Shown piece after piece: positions 26,167 to 38,119 of a stretch of DNA of 64,000 nucleotides. Within the stretch, counting starts at the first letter, position 1; every line of letters starts with the position of its first letter. Location of the stretch: contig OU015569.1 in NCBI GenBank assembly GCA_907165135.1, positions 8,742,501-8,806,500 of the forward strand, read 5' to 3'. The position numbers were made by a program, and so were the translations under genes. Origin of the DNA: Oikopleura dioica (lineage: Eukaryota; Chordata; Appendicularia; Copelata; Oikopleuridae). The notes under the pieces are model-generated. The model made no database searches and was not told where the DNA came from. It saw nothing but the letters and a program-made list of their open reading frames with translations.

Positions 26167-26929
26167 TTAAATATGTGAGGTAAAAGAATTGTCAATGCCG
26201 CGAATTTTGAGAAGTCTTGGGGGCTCTTGCGCAGACAAGGGTGATCGTTGTATTCTGAATTCACGCTCCCGTTTGTTCTGTCGACGAATACCTTCCCAGA
26301 AAGGATCCTCTTTGAATAGATCATTTTTGTTTGATCATTATTTGTCTCGATCTGCAAATCTGACCATTCCTACTTCATGCAAGTGTCCCCATCCGAATTC
26401 CGCCATGTTTTTCTCTTTTGGGGGATTTTTGAGCTTGTTGTGATTGGGGTTCCTGAATGAAGGAATCGATGGTCTCTGCTGATCACGTGGCATCTCGATT
26501 TCTAGTTTTGCGGTTTTGACCAATTCACTGCAAAAACTAGACAAAATTCTTATTGTTTTAATAAAACATCACAAAATCGCTTTCCTGAAGACTCGACATC
26601 ACTTATTTCACTCAAGTATTTTAAACCATCTCCAGGCATGTAACTCTCTACATCTGTGTCGTATGCAAACGTATTATTCTGCATAGAAGGTACCCATGTC
26701 GCATTGTCTCGTTTTCTTGAATTTATTTTATAAGAAAATAAAAAGAGTTGTATTACCTGTCATCTCGAGCTCTTTGCCTTGTACCTGGTCCAGTTTCCGG
26801 CGATTCAAATAAACTGCTCGTGCTTCTCGGCCATATGCTTGAGTGAGTGCTAGAGGCAGCTGACGACCAATTTCTGCGTTTTCTAGCGCCAACACTAGAT
26901 TCGGTCGTACTCTCACTGCCGCTGAACAT
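26167..26929 (-). CDS. uncharacterised protein, serine-rich N-terminus
   Basis: Starts with ATG at 26929 (MFSGSESTTESSVGARKRRN). Exon 26757-26929 joins across a 41-bp GT-AG intron to an exon reading RKRDNATWVPSMQNNTFAY. Further exons carry VKTAKLEIEMPRDQQRPS and NMAEFGWGHLHEVGM, and a last one runs to the stop at 26167-26169 (WEGIRRQNKREREFRIQRS...). The junction around 26545-26605 is ambiguous. Codon usage, clean splice sites and charged helical segments support coding. No family recognised; roughly 190-200 residues, no signal peptide or membrane segment. Confidence 0.6.
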
Positions 26930-27488
26930 TCTCTAAAAAGGCCCGTAAAACGAGATTTTGTTGGCGCTGCTTACGCAAGTTGATTCGAATGACCGGTCCC
27001 GTCCGTGTCGACGTAAAAAAACATGTTGCGTAATAACTTATTTTTATCAAGGTTACCGCGGGCGCAATATCAATGTGTTCCAAGTTTTGCCTATGAAAAC
27101 ACTTTACTTTGCATGGAAAATCAATGTTTGCAAATGGGGCGCGAGACGAGTGTTATTCACCGTCAGGTTCCAAAAGCGAAAAGGGTTTAGCAGACTCGAG
27201 GGAGCAGAATGAGAGCTCGCTCGGCGGTAATTAGGATATTGTCGCTGGCGCCTAAGAGCTGCTCTGTCTCCGATTAAATCGAATTTGCCGAATTCTCAAA
27301 AGTCAACAAGGAGCTGGCTTCATTCTAAGCGTTCGATAAGAAAGAGCTTGCAGCATACTTTGTTTTCTCGAGCGGTGGAATCAAGGAAGAGAACTGAAAA
27401 TAATTGAACTAATTGTCGAAATTTGTCGACGAACATTTGAGAAGCGCCACTACAAACGGCCCTTTAATCGGCTTTTGATGGGACAATA
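26930..27488. other. intergenic region between divergent genes
   Basis: About 560 bp between the start of the minus-strand orphan and the calcium-channel beta gene. Probably holds both promoters; no defined element could be read. Confidence 0.4.
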
Positions 27489-29317
27489 ATGGTGGAACGA
27501 ATGAGCACAGTTACTCCTGATCGAATAAGAACAGAGCAGATTCGCCCAGACCAGCTAGAGAAGATTATTCAAAAGAGGCTTGAGCAAGCAAGGAAAGGAG
27601 CTCATACCAAATATCTGTATTTTTAGTGAAACTAAATATAAATTATTCGATGTTGAAAAGTTGTTAACCTCACAAAAGATCTAAATCAGTGCTCTTTACT
27701 GTCAAAACCAGTCTTGGCTACAACGGAAAAATCGACGACGACGCTCCATTAATAGGATACGGTTGATGCATCAATAACTTAGAAATGAGAATCAGTGAAT
27801 TTTCTCGACTTATTTTTCCGACTTTCCAAATTAGATTTTCGACTTATAATTTGTTTTGTTCGCGCTCTCTAGGGACATTTAAGGAATGTATTGACATCGA
27901 TAGAGAGTCGTGTCTTTTATCCATCGGCCTTGATTATTTGCGTGTTTAGGTCGCATCTCCCTTGACATGGCTCGCTCTTCTTCATTCAACCTATGAAAGG
28001 CAAATTCGTGTCGTTTGAACCAGATGACTTTTTGCATATAAAGGAAAAATACGATGAGTTTTGGTGGATTGGGCGCGTCGTTTCCCCTGATTCCGAGCTC
28101 GGTGAGTACTCCTCACAAACAGAAGCGCAATTAATTATCTTAGGATTTATTCCTTCCCCGACAAAGATTGAAAGCATTCGATCTAATCAACGAGGGAAAA
28201 ACCTGCGATCAACTAAAATCAGCGCCAAAAGTGGATCCTCAGAGCAAAGCCGCCAAGTGCTCTACGAAAAGAAGGTGCTTCAAAGAAAGAATCCAAGACT
28301 TGCTACGAAGTCGTTCCAAACGTACGGCCGATCGTCATGGTTGGCCCAAGCTTGAAGGGCTACGAAGTTACGGACATGATGCAGAAAGCAGTGTTCGATT
28401 TTATAAGACGGAGATTTGATGGACGTGTAAACATCACGAGAATTTCTGCAGGAACGGCTTCGAGCTTCTAAAATCATTTTTGACAAATGCAGTCTGAAGC
28501 TATTGGAAGATTTGTCTCAGGCTCGCCAAGCTGACCGCGCTATCAAGGAAAAGGGACAGAACAAGGCCGCTCTAAGTAGGATTATCTTCCTTTTGAAAGG
28601 TTAATTTTGCTCATTCAGTGGAAGTGCAGGCTGAAGTGGAGCGTATTTTCGACCTAGCGCGAGATCTCCAGCTAGGAAAAGTTAAAAAGAACTTTTGGGA
28701 CTTATTACTACTTGTGTTTATTAATTAGTTTTAAATGTCTGTCTCCATCAAAAACTTTTGAGAAAGTTGTCATCGATGCAGATATGATTAATCACCCAAA
28801 TCAAATTGCCAAAACACATTTATCGCCCATAATAGCTTGGTTCTTAGTCAAACGGAAAATAACAAAGAATATTGAATAAGAACCCTTCTCAGTCCAAATA
28901 AAAATTAATTCGCTGAAGGTGCTACAGAGACTGATTAAATCGAGGGGAAAAGGTCAGTCTCGCCATACGAATCCACAAATCGTAGCTGCAGAAAAACTAA
29001 GCCAGTGTTGCCCAGAAGTTTTTGACGTCACACTCGACGAGAACTCATTAGACGATGCGTGCGATCATCTAGCAGAATATCTCGAAGGTAAAGGCACTTG
29101 AATAACCAGCTTTCATACCACGGATTATAGCGTATTGGAGGACTCTGCATCCTGATTGGAAAGATCCTGCAATTAAGAAAAACCAGAAGCAACCGGTAAC
29201 GCAGTAAATTCAAATTACTAAGAACAAGCATTTTAGGGCGCTTTCAAACGGTCTCTGAGTTTCCTCGCTCCGAACAAGCCTCATGTTAACATCGAGACAC
29301 CCGATGAAATTCCTTGA
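27489..29317 (+). CDS. CACNB: voltage-gated calcium channel beta subunit
   Basis: Cytosolic MAGUK-type auxiliary subunit that binds the alpha-1 I-II linker and controls channel trafficking and gating. An N-terminal helix ([19 protein letters not shown]) leads to VKTSLGYNG, the SH3 core ([20 protein letters not shown] ... GFIPSP), a short variable HOOK, and the guanylate-kinase-like domain ([76 protein letters not shown]). It ends with [13 protein letters not shown], a short basic tail and TGA at 29315-29317. At least nine introns are needed. Three or four of them fit only with noncanonical donors: after the N-terminal helix, after AGTAS, after LARDLQL and after LSPII. The nucleotide-binding P-loop is absent, as usual for this family. 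The orthology is certain; a few exon borders are not. Confidence 0.93.
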
Positions 29318-29502
29318 CTGTTTGTCATTTATATTTATTTATTCTTATTATCGTTATAAAATATATAAAATTGACAGTCGTTTATTTCGAGCATTTGAAA
29401 GTACATGTAAACGCTTCGTCGAGCTCTGGCTTCCTTATTTCCCACAGCAGTTGACCAAATCGACAAACGTCTTCGAGTAATTGCTAAAATCATAGGTCTG
29501 CT

Positions 29503-30127
29503 TCAGTTTTCAGTGCTCAAATGACTACCTTGCAAAGGGATTCTGTCCATTGTCGCGTACAAGACCGTCTCTAGACTCGTTTTTCTCGCAGAAGACCACC
29601 AGTTCCTTGACGGACTCACTTACCTTTGACAACATAAAAAATCGAATCGGAGGAAAAATACGCTTACCAATTGACGACGGAGTTTTCTTTGATGGTGAAG
29701 AGAAACCAGCTCTAACTTCGCAAGGCGATGAATGAAATCTGCCTCGAGCTTCATAATTTTTATTTTCGATCTTTCTCAAAAGTGGCGATACTGGAGGGAT
29801 GGATGAAAACACAGAAGGGGCTCCCACTGAAGTGTGAAAAACCGACAACGCTCGGTTAGTGAGTACTTATTAAAAAGTTTGCCTGGTTCGATCGCAAATG
29901 AGGTTTACCAATAGAAGTAGAATTACGATTCAATCTAACAAGATGGAGAGTTTCTAAAGCGGAAATGAAAAGAGAAAGCCACGTGCGCGGAAAAAATGAG
30001 ATGTAACAATGCGGGGTCGGGGTCCTCCCAAAACTCAAAATTAATTTTAATTAGATGCCTCTGACCGATCCCTGTTAGACCCGACGCTGAATCTTCTTTG
30101 CGGCTCAATTATTGGTGCAAAAATCAT
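29503..30127 (-). CDS. uncharacterised Ser/Pro-rich protein
   Basis: Model: ATG at 30127 (MIFAPIIEPQRRFSVGSNRD), intron to about 29943, exon RLNRNSTSI, intron, then an exon with VSPLLRKIENKNYEARGRFH and FSSPSKKTPSSI, intron, then VSPSRNWWSSARKTSLETVL and a stop near 29503. Several S/T-P and basic-S/T sites suggest a phosphoprotein. Alternative splicing of the last intron is possible because the unspliced frame is also open. It converges on the calcium-channel gene, whose stop is at 29317; minus-strand AATAAA repeats lie near 29330-29340. No family recognised. Confidence 0.5.
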
Positions 30128-30257
30128 GATTTTCGCAGCTTATCATTTTTAAATTCTAGTTTTGGTCTTCATCGGCGGGGCGTTATCCATTCTTGTGAGC
30201 TAACTTTGACTTTGACGTAGAAATCAGCTTTCAAATTCGAATATTAAGTACGTGAGA

Positions 30258-30701
30258 ATGATCAAGTCCCATGGAGTCGCCGCGCATCAAGGCAATTGGC
30301 TTTTTCAAATTTGAATCGAATAAGCCCTTTTTTAGATTGGGGTGGCGAAATTCGCGCTCATTTTCGGTAAATCAAAACAGAAGTGACTCTTTCGCTCAAT
30401 TCTTTGTAACATTGATTTCAAGCGGGATTACTGTCGAAGTTTGGCAAGAGCTACTGCTCACAGTCGAAGGGTACCAAAGCGAATACAAAGAAGAGGATTT
30501 TGGATCAGGAAAGATGTTTTTATCAGTTTGAAAAGACTTTAAACTTTGACTCTAGGAGTTGGAGAAGAGGGAGACGAAACGAATGCCGAGGGCTCTGCTG
30601 GGAGTAGCCACTCTTCTAGCACTCAGTCCAGAGTCGATTTTTCGGGCGATCAAGTGCTCGTCACCTTCCAAAATAATCAACCAATTATTACGTTCGATTA
30701 G
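30258..30701 (+). CDS. small uncharacterised acidic protein
   Basis: Exons 30258-30291, 30336-30366, 30423-30508 and 30556-30701 keep one frame: MIKSHGVAAHQDWGGEIRAH, ITVEVWQELLLTVEGYQSEY, then a Gly/Ser/Glu-rich linker and a C-terminal strand (QVLVTFQNNQPIITFD) before TAG. The first intron would begin GC and the last GA; the middle one is GT-AG. A GT-AG alternative for the last intron gives a less protein-like tail. Roughly 98 residues. No family recognised; the start is the first in-frame ATG and an upstream exon cannot be excluded. Confidence 0.45.
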
Positions 30702-31204
30702 AACCTCTTCTCCCGATCAAATTAAAAAATTCAAAATCATATTTTGACTCTTATTTAACTTCTGCAATGAATTATCGAGTTTCGTACCTTCTTAATTCCG
30801 CTCGTGCTTTTTTTAATTTTAATAATTTAGCTGACTTTTTTCATTAGCTTGATCATGACCTCGATTCAAGGAAACGCTATTTAAACATTCGACGTCGTTA
30901 AGCTGGAGAAAGAACCGTCTAACGGGCTGTATAGAAGAGTAAAAGGTCAAATTCTCAAATGAAATTATCATCACCAATTCGCGCCAGTGTCAGTCTATTA
31001 AATTGCGCAATGGTAGAATAGACAAATGCAGTCCAGAATCAACCAACAAGTTTGAAAAGAAGAAATCATTAAAATGAAAATCCCAATAACGATGGCTAGA
31101 TTTAAAGGGCTGAGACTTGTGGCGTAATCTCCGCACTGGTCCAGTTTAAAGAAAACATTTGTTTACAAACGTTGAGAAGCAGTTTGTTGTTTCTCAATCG
31201 CAAG

Positions 31205-31759
31205 ATGCTCATTTTTTCTTTTTTCTTCTTTCTGTGCGTTTTGGGAGAGAACTCTACTTCTGACAGAGTGCAGGACGAAGACATCGAGCTTTTCCAGTTC
31301 TTCAGAGCGCATGTGCCTTTTAAAACAAAGAGAGAAAAGAAGAACTCACGGCATGCGTGTAAGACGAGTGTTCCTTTAATCGTCCCTGTAAGAACATTAT
31401 TCCACCTCGAATATTTTAGTTTATTTGATGAATTAAGGGCGGCAAGTGGGATATCAAAAGTGGCAAAGCAAAGCTTGTATGCGGAAGTGAGGGCAGAAAG
31501 CCACGGAAGAAGCTAAAGGCAATATGCAATCGAGAGAAGCGATGGGAATTCAATCTTGATCCGAGGTTCGCTCGCTCCTTTTCTCTTCCTGTTGATTTTT
31601 AGCAAATTCGACACGCGTAAGCTTTGTTCCGCCCGCACCAAGTTCGTCAAGCCAGTCCAATGGTCCAGCCTCAAGAAAAAGCAAAAGAGACTTCTGCGAC
31701 AAAGCCACCGTCAACGGATGCAACTTCATCTGGAGGCAATCTCGCGCCTCGAAGAATGA
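31205..31759 (+). CDS. small secreted protein with a sushi/CCP-like module
   Basis: Three exons (31205-31387, 31438-31565, 31603-31759) with GT-AG introns give 155 residues. A hydrophobic signal peptide (MLIFSFFFFLCVLG) is followed by an acidic/basic segment and a four-cysteine region: ACKTSVPLIVPGGKWDI, AKLVCGSEGRKPRKKLKAIC, REKRWEFNLDP, KLCSART. The Cys-Gly and Cys-x-W spacing resembles a sushi (CCP) module but is short, so the fold is tentative. The C-terminus is a strongly basic helix. Probably extracellular; function unknown. Confidence 0.65.
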
Positions 31760-32932
31760 AGCATTTCTACCGCTCTCTGTTATCTCCCTTTTTGTGACAT
31801 TAAATTGGCTAACAAGGGTCTCTGTGCTGTTTTGTTAAAGGAGAGGGAAGATAAAATAAAAAGATGTTTTTGGAATGTCGATAAATACTTCCCGCGCGGA
31901 AATAAGATACCAAGAAACTAAAACGAAACAGCACGAAAACAAACGTGTCTAAAAGTGGATCACTTTTTGCTAAGACAATAGTTACCTAAAACAGCTCCAG
32001 CATTTGACATCAGGAAGCCGCCGGCTTCAAGCCGGCCATATGTAGTTTTTTGAGAGTTCGGTTGTGAACAAAATAGGGCGGCAATAGGGTTGACCACACT
32101 TTGTAAGCAGTTTTGTCCGCTAGTTCAAAGGGCACGTTTTCCGAAACCAACACAAAGGGGCTCGGTCCAACGTGCAGTTTCATTATCATTATTTATCGCT
32201 GCAAAGTTCGCCAGGCTGGAAACGTTATGGAGGAAGCTAGGAGTTTAGAAGTTGATGGAACGAGTAAGAGATGGTGTCGACTGCGGTCTGCTGCCGCGTT
32301 AAAATCAAATTTGCCTCTGTTGTTCGAAATTAAGACTTCTCTAAGCAGAGGAATGGTAATACGCTCCGAAATTATCCAGAACGTGTTGTATTTTTGGCGA
32401 TTTCCATATTTAGCAAGCATTCCCCGCACTCTTACGCATATTTAACATTTCAGTTATTTTTGCCCTTCAGTGCTGCTTTTTTCAGAGAACCCCAATGAAT
32501 AAATTCAATCAAGTTAATACTGTGCATTGTGATAATTTGCTTATTCTACCCTTTGCAGATCCTTATCTTTGAAATTTGTGAGTTTTCGCAGAAAGGTCTT
32601 CCTATCTACAGGACTTCAAAAAGTAATGGCTGCTAGATATTCACACGGTCTTTTTGTAGACCACTGATTGATTTACGTACCGGAACCAGCTTTTAAAGCC
32701 ATTTTTATGAAGCACATTGTGAACTTTATTTAAGAAGGAACCATCCTGAAAAATATTATTATTTCCATAGAGACGATTTTTCTTACTTAGAAGACAACTG
32801 TGAAGTTCTTCTTCTTTTTCAATTTATAAATTGTTTGCTATCAGGAGGACCCCGACATATTCTAAAATTAAGACTATAAATAAGATGAAAAGAATCATAG
32901 CATTTAAAACTTGTTAAAACGCGCGCGCTAGA
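31760..32932. other. intergenic region with one perfect GC palindrome
   Basis: About 1.2 kb with no supported gene. It includes an inverted repeat around 32021-32040 (ccggcttcaagccgg) in otherwise AT-rich sequence and a GC-rich cluster just before the next start codon. Nothing else identified. Confidence 0.4.
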
Positions 32933-35900
32933 ATGAGGGCGCAACTGCGCGCAGTCCAGATGGAGCTAATACGCGCCGTCGACAATTCACGATTTCGGGA
33001 ACTCGTCATTATCTTCCAAGATTTAGGTGAGTCGAGAGAAAAAGAGAAAAAAGAATCTTCTAGTGGTTTGTCTTATTTCTTTTCTTTTACTTGTGATATT
33101 CAATAAGGCGGAGAAGAGATCTTACTCGGCATATTTTTATCAGTTTTTTGTCGTCTTGATAGTTAAAATTTTTAACATTAAATTTTAAGAATAATATTGT
33201 TGAAGTTAGTATCTATATTTATTAATTCCTGGGATACTTCTTATAAAATAATTCAATTGAGTAATATTGGAATCATCAGTTTTGTTTCAACTAAATGATT
33301 TTCAAATATTTGAAAAATAAAAATAATAATTTTTTCCAGATTTTTTATTGGAAATTAGAAAAAAATGCTAAATAAAGCACAAAATTTAAACGATCCCGGC
33401 GCAATAATTGAGCTAAATCAAAGATTCAAGGGGCTTTTAATGAATTCGATTACGTTACGTTAGGTCGTTTCGTTTTCTTACAAAATTTCTAATGTAGAAA
33501 TGCGCCAAAGCTCGACTAAGTCGCGAGAGCTTTTTCGTGAACAGTTGCGAAACAGAAATGCTCTCAGAAGGGCTATTCCTTTGAGCAGCCTCATTCACAT
33601 CGAAATATTGACTTTCCGTTCTTTCCGAAACAGCGTCTGAAACTATTCAAGATTGAGGGACGTGGATGATACTCGAGCTAAGATGCTTTTTAGATTTCAA
33701 TTATCCTATCTGTCTCAACTTTAGCCATTTAGCAGGGTATAAATTAACGCTCTTTTCAAGGACATTTTTGATTTCAAGTTTTTTGAGGAAGCTCAATTTA
33801 TAAGCTCGTCGGTAGGAAAGTCAGTACAAGTAGTACCCATTCGAGTTATGTATCGATAGTAGATTGCGGCGAGGGAATCTAAAATCGCATTGGGCTATTT
33901 ACGGGCTAAGCCGGCAAAAAAATAAAATGAAACTGAAATATCCTCAAATCCGACCGCGCTTGGTTTCAGCTCCAAAATCAATAACCGAACACGTTTTAGC
34001 GGTTCAAAAAACTTTCCAACTTCCGTAATACTAACACAAAAACGTCTTAGAGATTCAAACTACTCAGCCGCTAATTGAATCGTTCATTAAGTTTTTGCCA
34101 TAGCATGACACGCATTTCAAGGGTAGAGACTTAAGAACATATCTTCAATGACAGCTTTTACAAGCAATTGAACTTGTGTGTAATTAGGTACTTTTAGGTG
34201 ACAAGATGAAGGTGTTCGGTCTACTTCAGGAAGGTTTCATCAAGTTATCAGCGACTTTCAAGTTCGAATATGTGGAAGAATAATAACTGATCGCTTCTGC
34301 CAGTCGATCTTTTACAATACTAGTCCATAGAGTATACCAAAGTTCTAGTTAGATAGTGAATTAATTTCGAAAGCGCGACTTGAAACTCGATAAAGAATGT
34401 TTTATATTGTACAGCACTCGGTAAGACCCTTTCCAATTGAGCTAGTTTGATAACTTTCTGTTTAGCTAAAGTGAACATCACGTTTGGCGAGTATCAGGGT
34501 GTTTACGAAAACATAGAAGAAATACACAGAGCGAACATTGTCTTGAAAAGCACGGCGGCTGGCCATCGTCGTCCAGAATTTCGGAGATTTTCTCATCTCA
34601 AACTTATGATGTCTGTCATGCTTGGCTCGGGCGCTCTTGCTTGTAAATATGACTTTCGGCGGGAAAAGGGGACTCTTACAATTAAATTCAGCGAAGTTCA
34701 CCGAGTATGGTTGCCACTGTCTCCTGGGCCCCGACGTGGTTCCAGCGCCGTCTCGGGTTCCAGCTGTGGACGGAATCGACGAAACTTGTCGGCGGCATTC
34801 TCTCTGTCAACACTGCGCCAAAATTGATAACGACAATGAATGCATTGGATCGGCAGTTGGATATAGGCGCGTTTTTAGTTGCCTTGAACAATTTCATCTA
34901 AAAGAATGGTAAAAAAAGAACGCTGAAAAGTTTCTCCGGGCATCAAAACAAAGAAACTGGCGAAAATTTCATCACCTGCGACAATACCCCTGGCACATGC
35001 CGACACAGTCTCTGCCAGTGCGACTATGTAAGTTTATCTGTTTCTGGACGACTGTAGCCGAAAAATTCAGGCACTTGCTGTGGGAATTGCCGAACAAGCA
35101 AACGAGTGGCGGGAGGAGAACGACCACCTGATCGGCGGCTTTGAAATGGAAAAGCAGTGCGTCGGTTTTAGTTCCCGCGAGTGGCTGCACGAAGAAGTCG
35201 AAGACGGGCTCCGATTTGACCAGAAAAACATCCCTTTAGGAAGCCTTTTTGAACATTTGCAAATAAGAAGGTGGTTTTTAGATGTAATGTTTATTTGCTG
35301 GAGCTCATCACATGATAAGCTATACAAATTGATAAAGGCAATCAGAATTTGAAGATAGCAACTTCCGAGAGATGGCGGCAACGACCTTAGCGCCGACCAC
35401 AGTTTCTTCAAATGCGGCACCGCTCCCGAACGGTATTTCTTTCAAATCACATAACTAAACCCACTGGGACCTTTTTCGCGCCCTGATTTGGGAAACCGAC
35501 ATGTTCAACCAGTTATTTTTTTGGATTTCGGATAATCCTAAGCTTATCATTGATTATCCCTTAAAGAAGTGAAACAGTTGCTCATTTATTAACTAGCAAA
35601 GACAAATAATGTTATGATTTATAAAAGGTTAACTTCTTCGTTGAAACTTACGTGAACCAATCTATTTCAAGTGTTTTGTTCAAAGAGTTAATTTTAGCTC
35701 TCTTTTTGCGGCGTTCCAGCACTTTTGGTAATTTTTTCGGAATTCTTAGAGAATTCTAATTTACGAGACCTTTTCTTCTCAAAAGGAGTGATTTCATTTA
35801 TTAATAGCGTAATTGGTGTTGGTAAATCGGTTATTTGAGCTAACATAATTCAGCTCAAACTGGAAACAACAAGAAGGAGTCCGTGCCCAGCGAGGAGCAG

Positions 35901-36101
35901 GTAAGAGCTGATTTTTTTCAGGGATTCGAAAGCGATAAAAAAGAGAAGATGCAATGCTGCGGCGAGTATCCAGAGCGATTCCCATTCCAGCCCAAAACAG
36001 GAAAAGCTTGCTGCAATGGTGTTTCATACAACTCCAATTTACTTGAATGCTGCAATGGAAAGGTAATTCAAGCATTTTTGCTTTCAAATAATCCAAGGTA
36101 G
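32933..36101 (+). CDS. secreted-phospholipase-A2-like protein with galaxin-like tail, predicted inactive
   Basis: Exons 32933-33026, 34466-34642, 34692-34866, 34931-35027, 35071-35239, 35355-35432 and 35854 to about 36062. A last short exon at 36098-36154 is possible; otherwise the frame stops at 36101. Two introns are noncanonical (GC-AG after 34866, GA-AG after 35239). The phospholipase A2 fold is marked by FSHLKLMMSVMLGSGALA, FTEYGCHC, VDGIDETCRRHSLCQHC and the later CRHSLCQCDYALA. The calcium loop is degenerate, and the residue after the catalytic His is Ser instead of Asp, as in catalytically dead Ser49-type homologues. After a Thr/Pro linker the C-terminus has repeated paired cysteines (QCCGEYPERFPF, KACCNGVSY, LECCNGK) like galaxin repeats. 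No clear signal peptide in the first exon, so the true start may lie upstream. The long first intron (33027-34465) is exceptional here. Confidence 0.75.
33027..34465 (+). other. long first intron of the phospholipase-A2-like gene
   Basis: About 1.44 kb, roughly thirty times the typical intron in this window, with no open reading frame of note. It may contain regulatory sequence, or an unrecognised alternative first exon carrying a signal peptide. Confidence 0.45.
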
Positions 36102-36854
36102 AAAGAAACTTTGGCTCACGAAATTTCAAGCGTTATCGCCTCTTCCGGGGTTAAATATTTTATCTCCGAGAAACTTTACATAATCTATCTACTTCACAAA
36201 ACACACTCAGACCTTTTTGGAGCATTATTTTTTCTCTCTCTTTGCGTAATAGTTTTGTTAACAGAACAAGTTGACAGGTGGCCCTTGCAGAGCCACGCAT
36301 TTCATTTCGTTAAATCCCTTGTAGAATGTCATTTTTACTGAGCCTGTGAAATATTCTGGCTTTCTCTTAGGTAAACATGAGAGAAATTACGCTCAACTCA
36401 AGTCTGAAATTATAACTGAAGAATACTTATATTATTTTTTAAGACGCTGAGATCAATTGGAACCTGCTAGTTATCCCAAAAAGACGATCTTACTGTAAAT
36501 ACAAATTTTTATGAAACTGTAAATTTACATCTTATTTTATACTTCTATAACGAGACCCTTGTTCCTTGTGGTAATTGTAATAAATCTACTGCTCGGCTTT
36601 CTTAATCGAATCACTTAGCGCGTTATTAATTGCAGGAAATACATTCCAGAAGTCCTTTGATCTGATCAAAGCTTATCACCAACGCGGAATCAGGTTGGAA
36701 ACAGCTGGATCTAACTAACGAACAGTCGGTGACGCGCCGACGGGGTGATCGGACGGGAACAGCGCCCTCTTTATCGCGAAGCTCCAATAAAAGCGACCAC
36801 TTTCCGGAAATTTCAGTAAGAAATTCAAATACAATACTTATTTTCCTTGAAAAT
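36102..36854. other. intergenic region
   Basis: About 750 bp, possibly including a short last exon of the upstream gene (36098-36154) and the 5' UTR and promoter of the next gene. No other element seen. Confidence 0.4.
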
Positions 36855-37700
36855 ATGACCGTCACAAGAGGCCAAGCAAAACAGAGCAGATACGCTACAA
36901 GATCCCAGACACGAGCTGGCAATGCCAAACTTGCCTTACCTCTTCACGGCGACCCCATCAGAACTGCGAAGAAGCGAAACAAGAAGTCTCTGCCCCTTGA
37001 GTACGAGCAATATTCACCAGCTCCAACGGACACCATCTTCGTTGGACACACCGAGGAAGACTCAGAGATGCCACTTCCGAATCCAGAGGTACCGCTTGCT
37101 CCAACCTTCGATGAAATCCACGATGTCACCCCGGCCCAATCCACTCCAGGTTTCGTCGATGACGAGTCAAACAAGATTCTTCCACGACCAGCGATTGAGG
37201 ATGTACCCCTTCAAAACGACTATTCGGCCAGCACCAGCGATGACGATTTGGAGTCACGAGCAGGAACTTCTCAATCTGAATTCGATGTTAGATACGATCC
37301 TGACTTCTCTCCACCACTTATCGACCACGGTACGCTAGATCTCAGCACAATGGACAGTTCTTTCCCAACTGCTGGACGTGTTCCTACTCCCGAAGCGGTT
37401 TGCGACTTCGAATCATCCGGCGCCTACTCGGGAACACACAACGATACCGGTCTCTCCAATCTCGATGATGTGGCAAATGAGACAGAGATGCAAATCGACG
37501 GTCCCGCAATGCCAATGCCGAACGGATCCTTTACCTTTGGTTACGATGAGCCAGAACCGCTGAACTTCTCCGCAAGAATCGGCAGCTTCTCCGCACACCC
37601 AGATGACGAACCTCCAAAATCGTCTCCTACCTTGAACATGGAAGGCCTCGACATTACCGCTGAATTCAAATGCCAAATGGAGCGAATTCTCGACAACTGA
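36855..37700 (+). CDS. uncharacterised acidic, Pro/Ser-rich protein, single exon
   Basis: An uninterrupted frame from ATG 36855 to the stop at 37698-37700 encodes 281 residues. The open frame continues upstream but without an ATG, so 36855 is chosen. The N-terminus is basic (TVTRGQAKQSRYATRSQTRA and a KKRNKK patch, possible nuclear localisation). The rest is acidic and low in complexity, with many S/T-P sites and D/E clusters, ending in ITAEFKCQMERILDN. No domain recognised; it resembles a disordered regulatory or transactivating protein. The lack of introns is unusual for this neighbourhood. Confidence 0.65.
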   Translation: MTVTRGQAKQSRYATRSQTRAGNAKLALPLHGDPIRTAKKRNKKSLPLEYEQYSPAPTDTIFVGHTEEDSEMPLPNPEVPLAPTFDEIHDVTPAQSTPGFVDDESNKILPRPAIEDVPLQNDYSASTSDDDLESRAGTSQSEFDVRYDPDFSPPLIDHGTLDLSTMDSSFPTAGRVPTPEAVCDFESSGAYSGTHNDTGLSNLDDVANETEMQIDGPAMPMPNGSFTFGYDEPEPLNFSARIGSFSAHPDDEPPKSSPTLNMEGLDITAEFKCQMERILDN

Positions 37701-38119
37701 GCGAAATCAAAAGAAACCAGCAGAAAATGACCCTACTTCCTGATCCATTGAAAACAGTTTCTATTCTCTATCATTTATCGATTATTAATTATGTTTAATT
37801 GAACTATCCCTCAAAAAATTGCCTGCAAAGATCTAACTCGTATTGTGATAGTCTTCAAATTCAGTTACTGCCAAATTCATCATTGACGGACAAATAAATT
37901 GAAAAAACATAATTTTGTTTTGTTTCTTTTCTTCAAGTAATTGATTAATGAATTATTCTTACTATTTTCTTCACAATAAAATTGATGTGAGTCACGATGC
38001 TCTGTTTGGGCTTCACTGACGTCTCTTTGTTCAATCGACGGAGGCGCAGCCGATCGATTACTCAAAGAGAAAACCTTCATTGAAAGCAGTTTCTAAAAAA
38101 ATCTCGATTTTCAGCGAAA

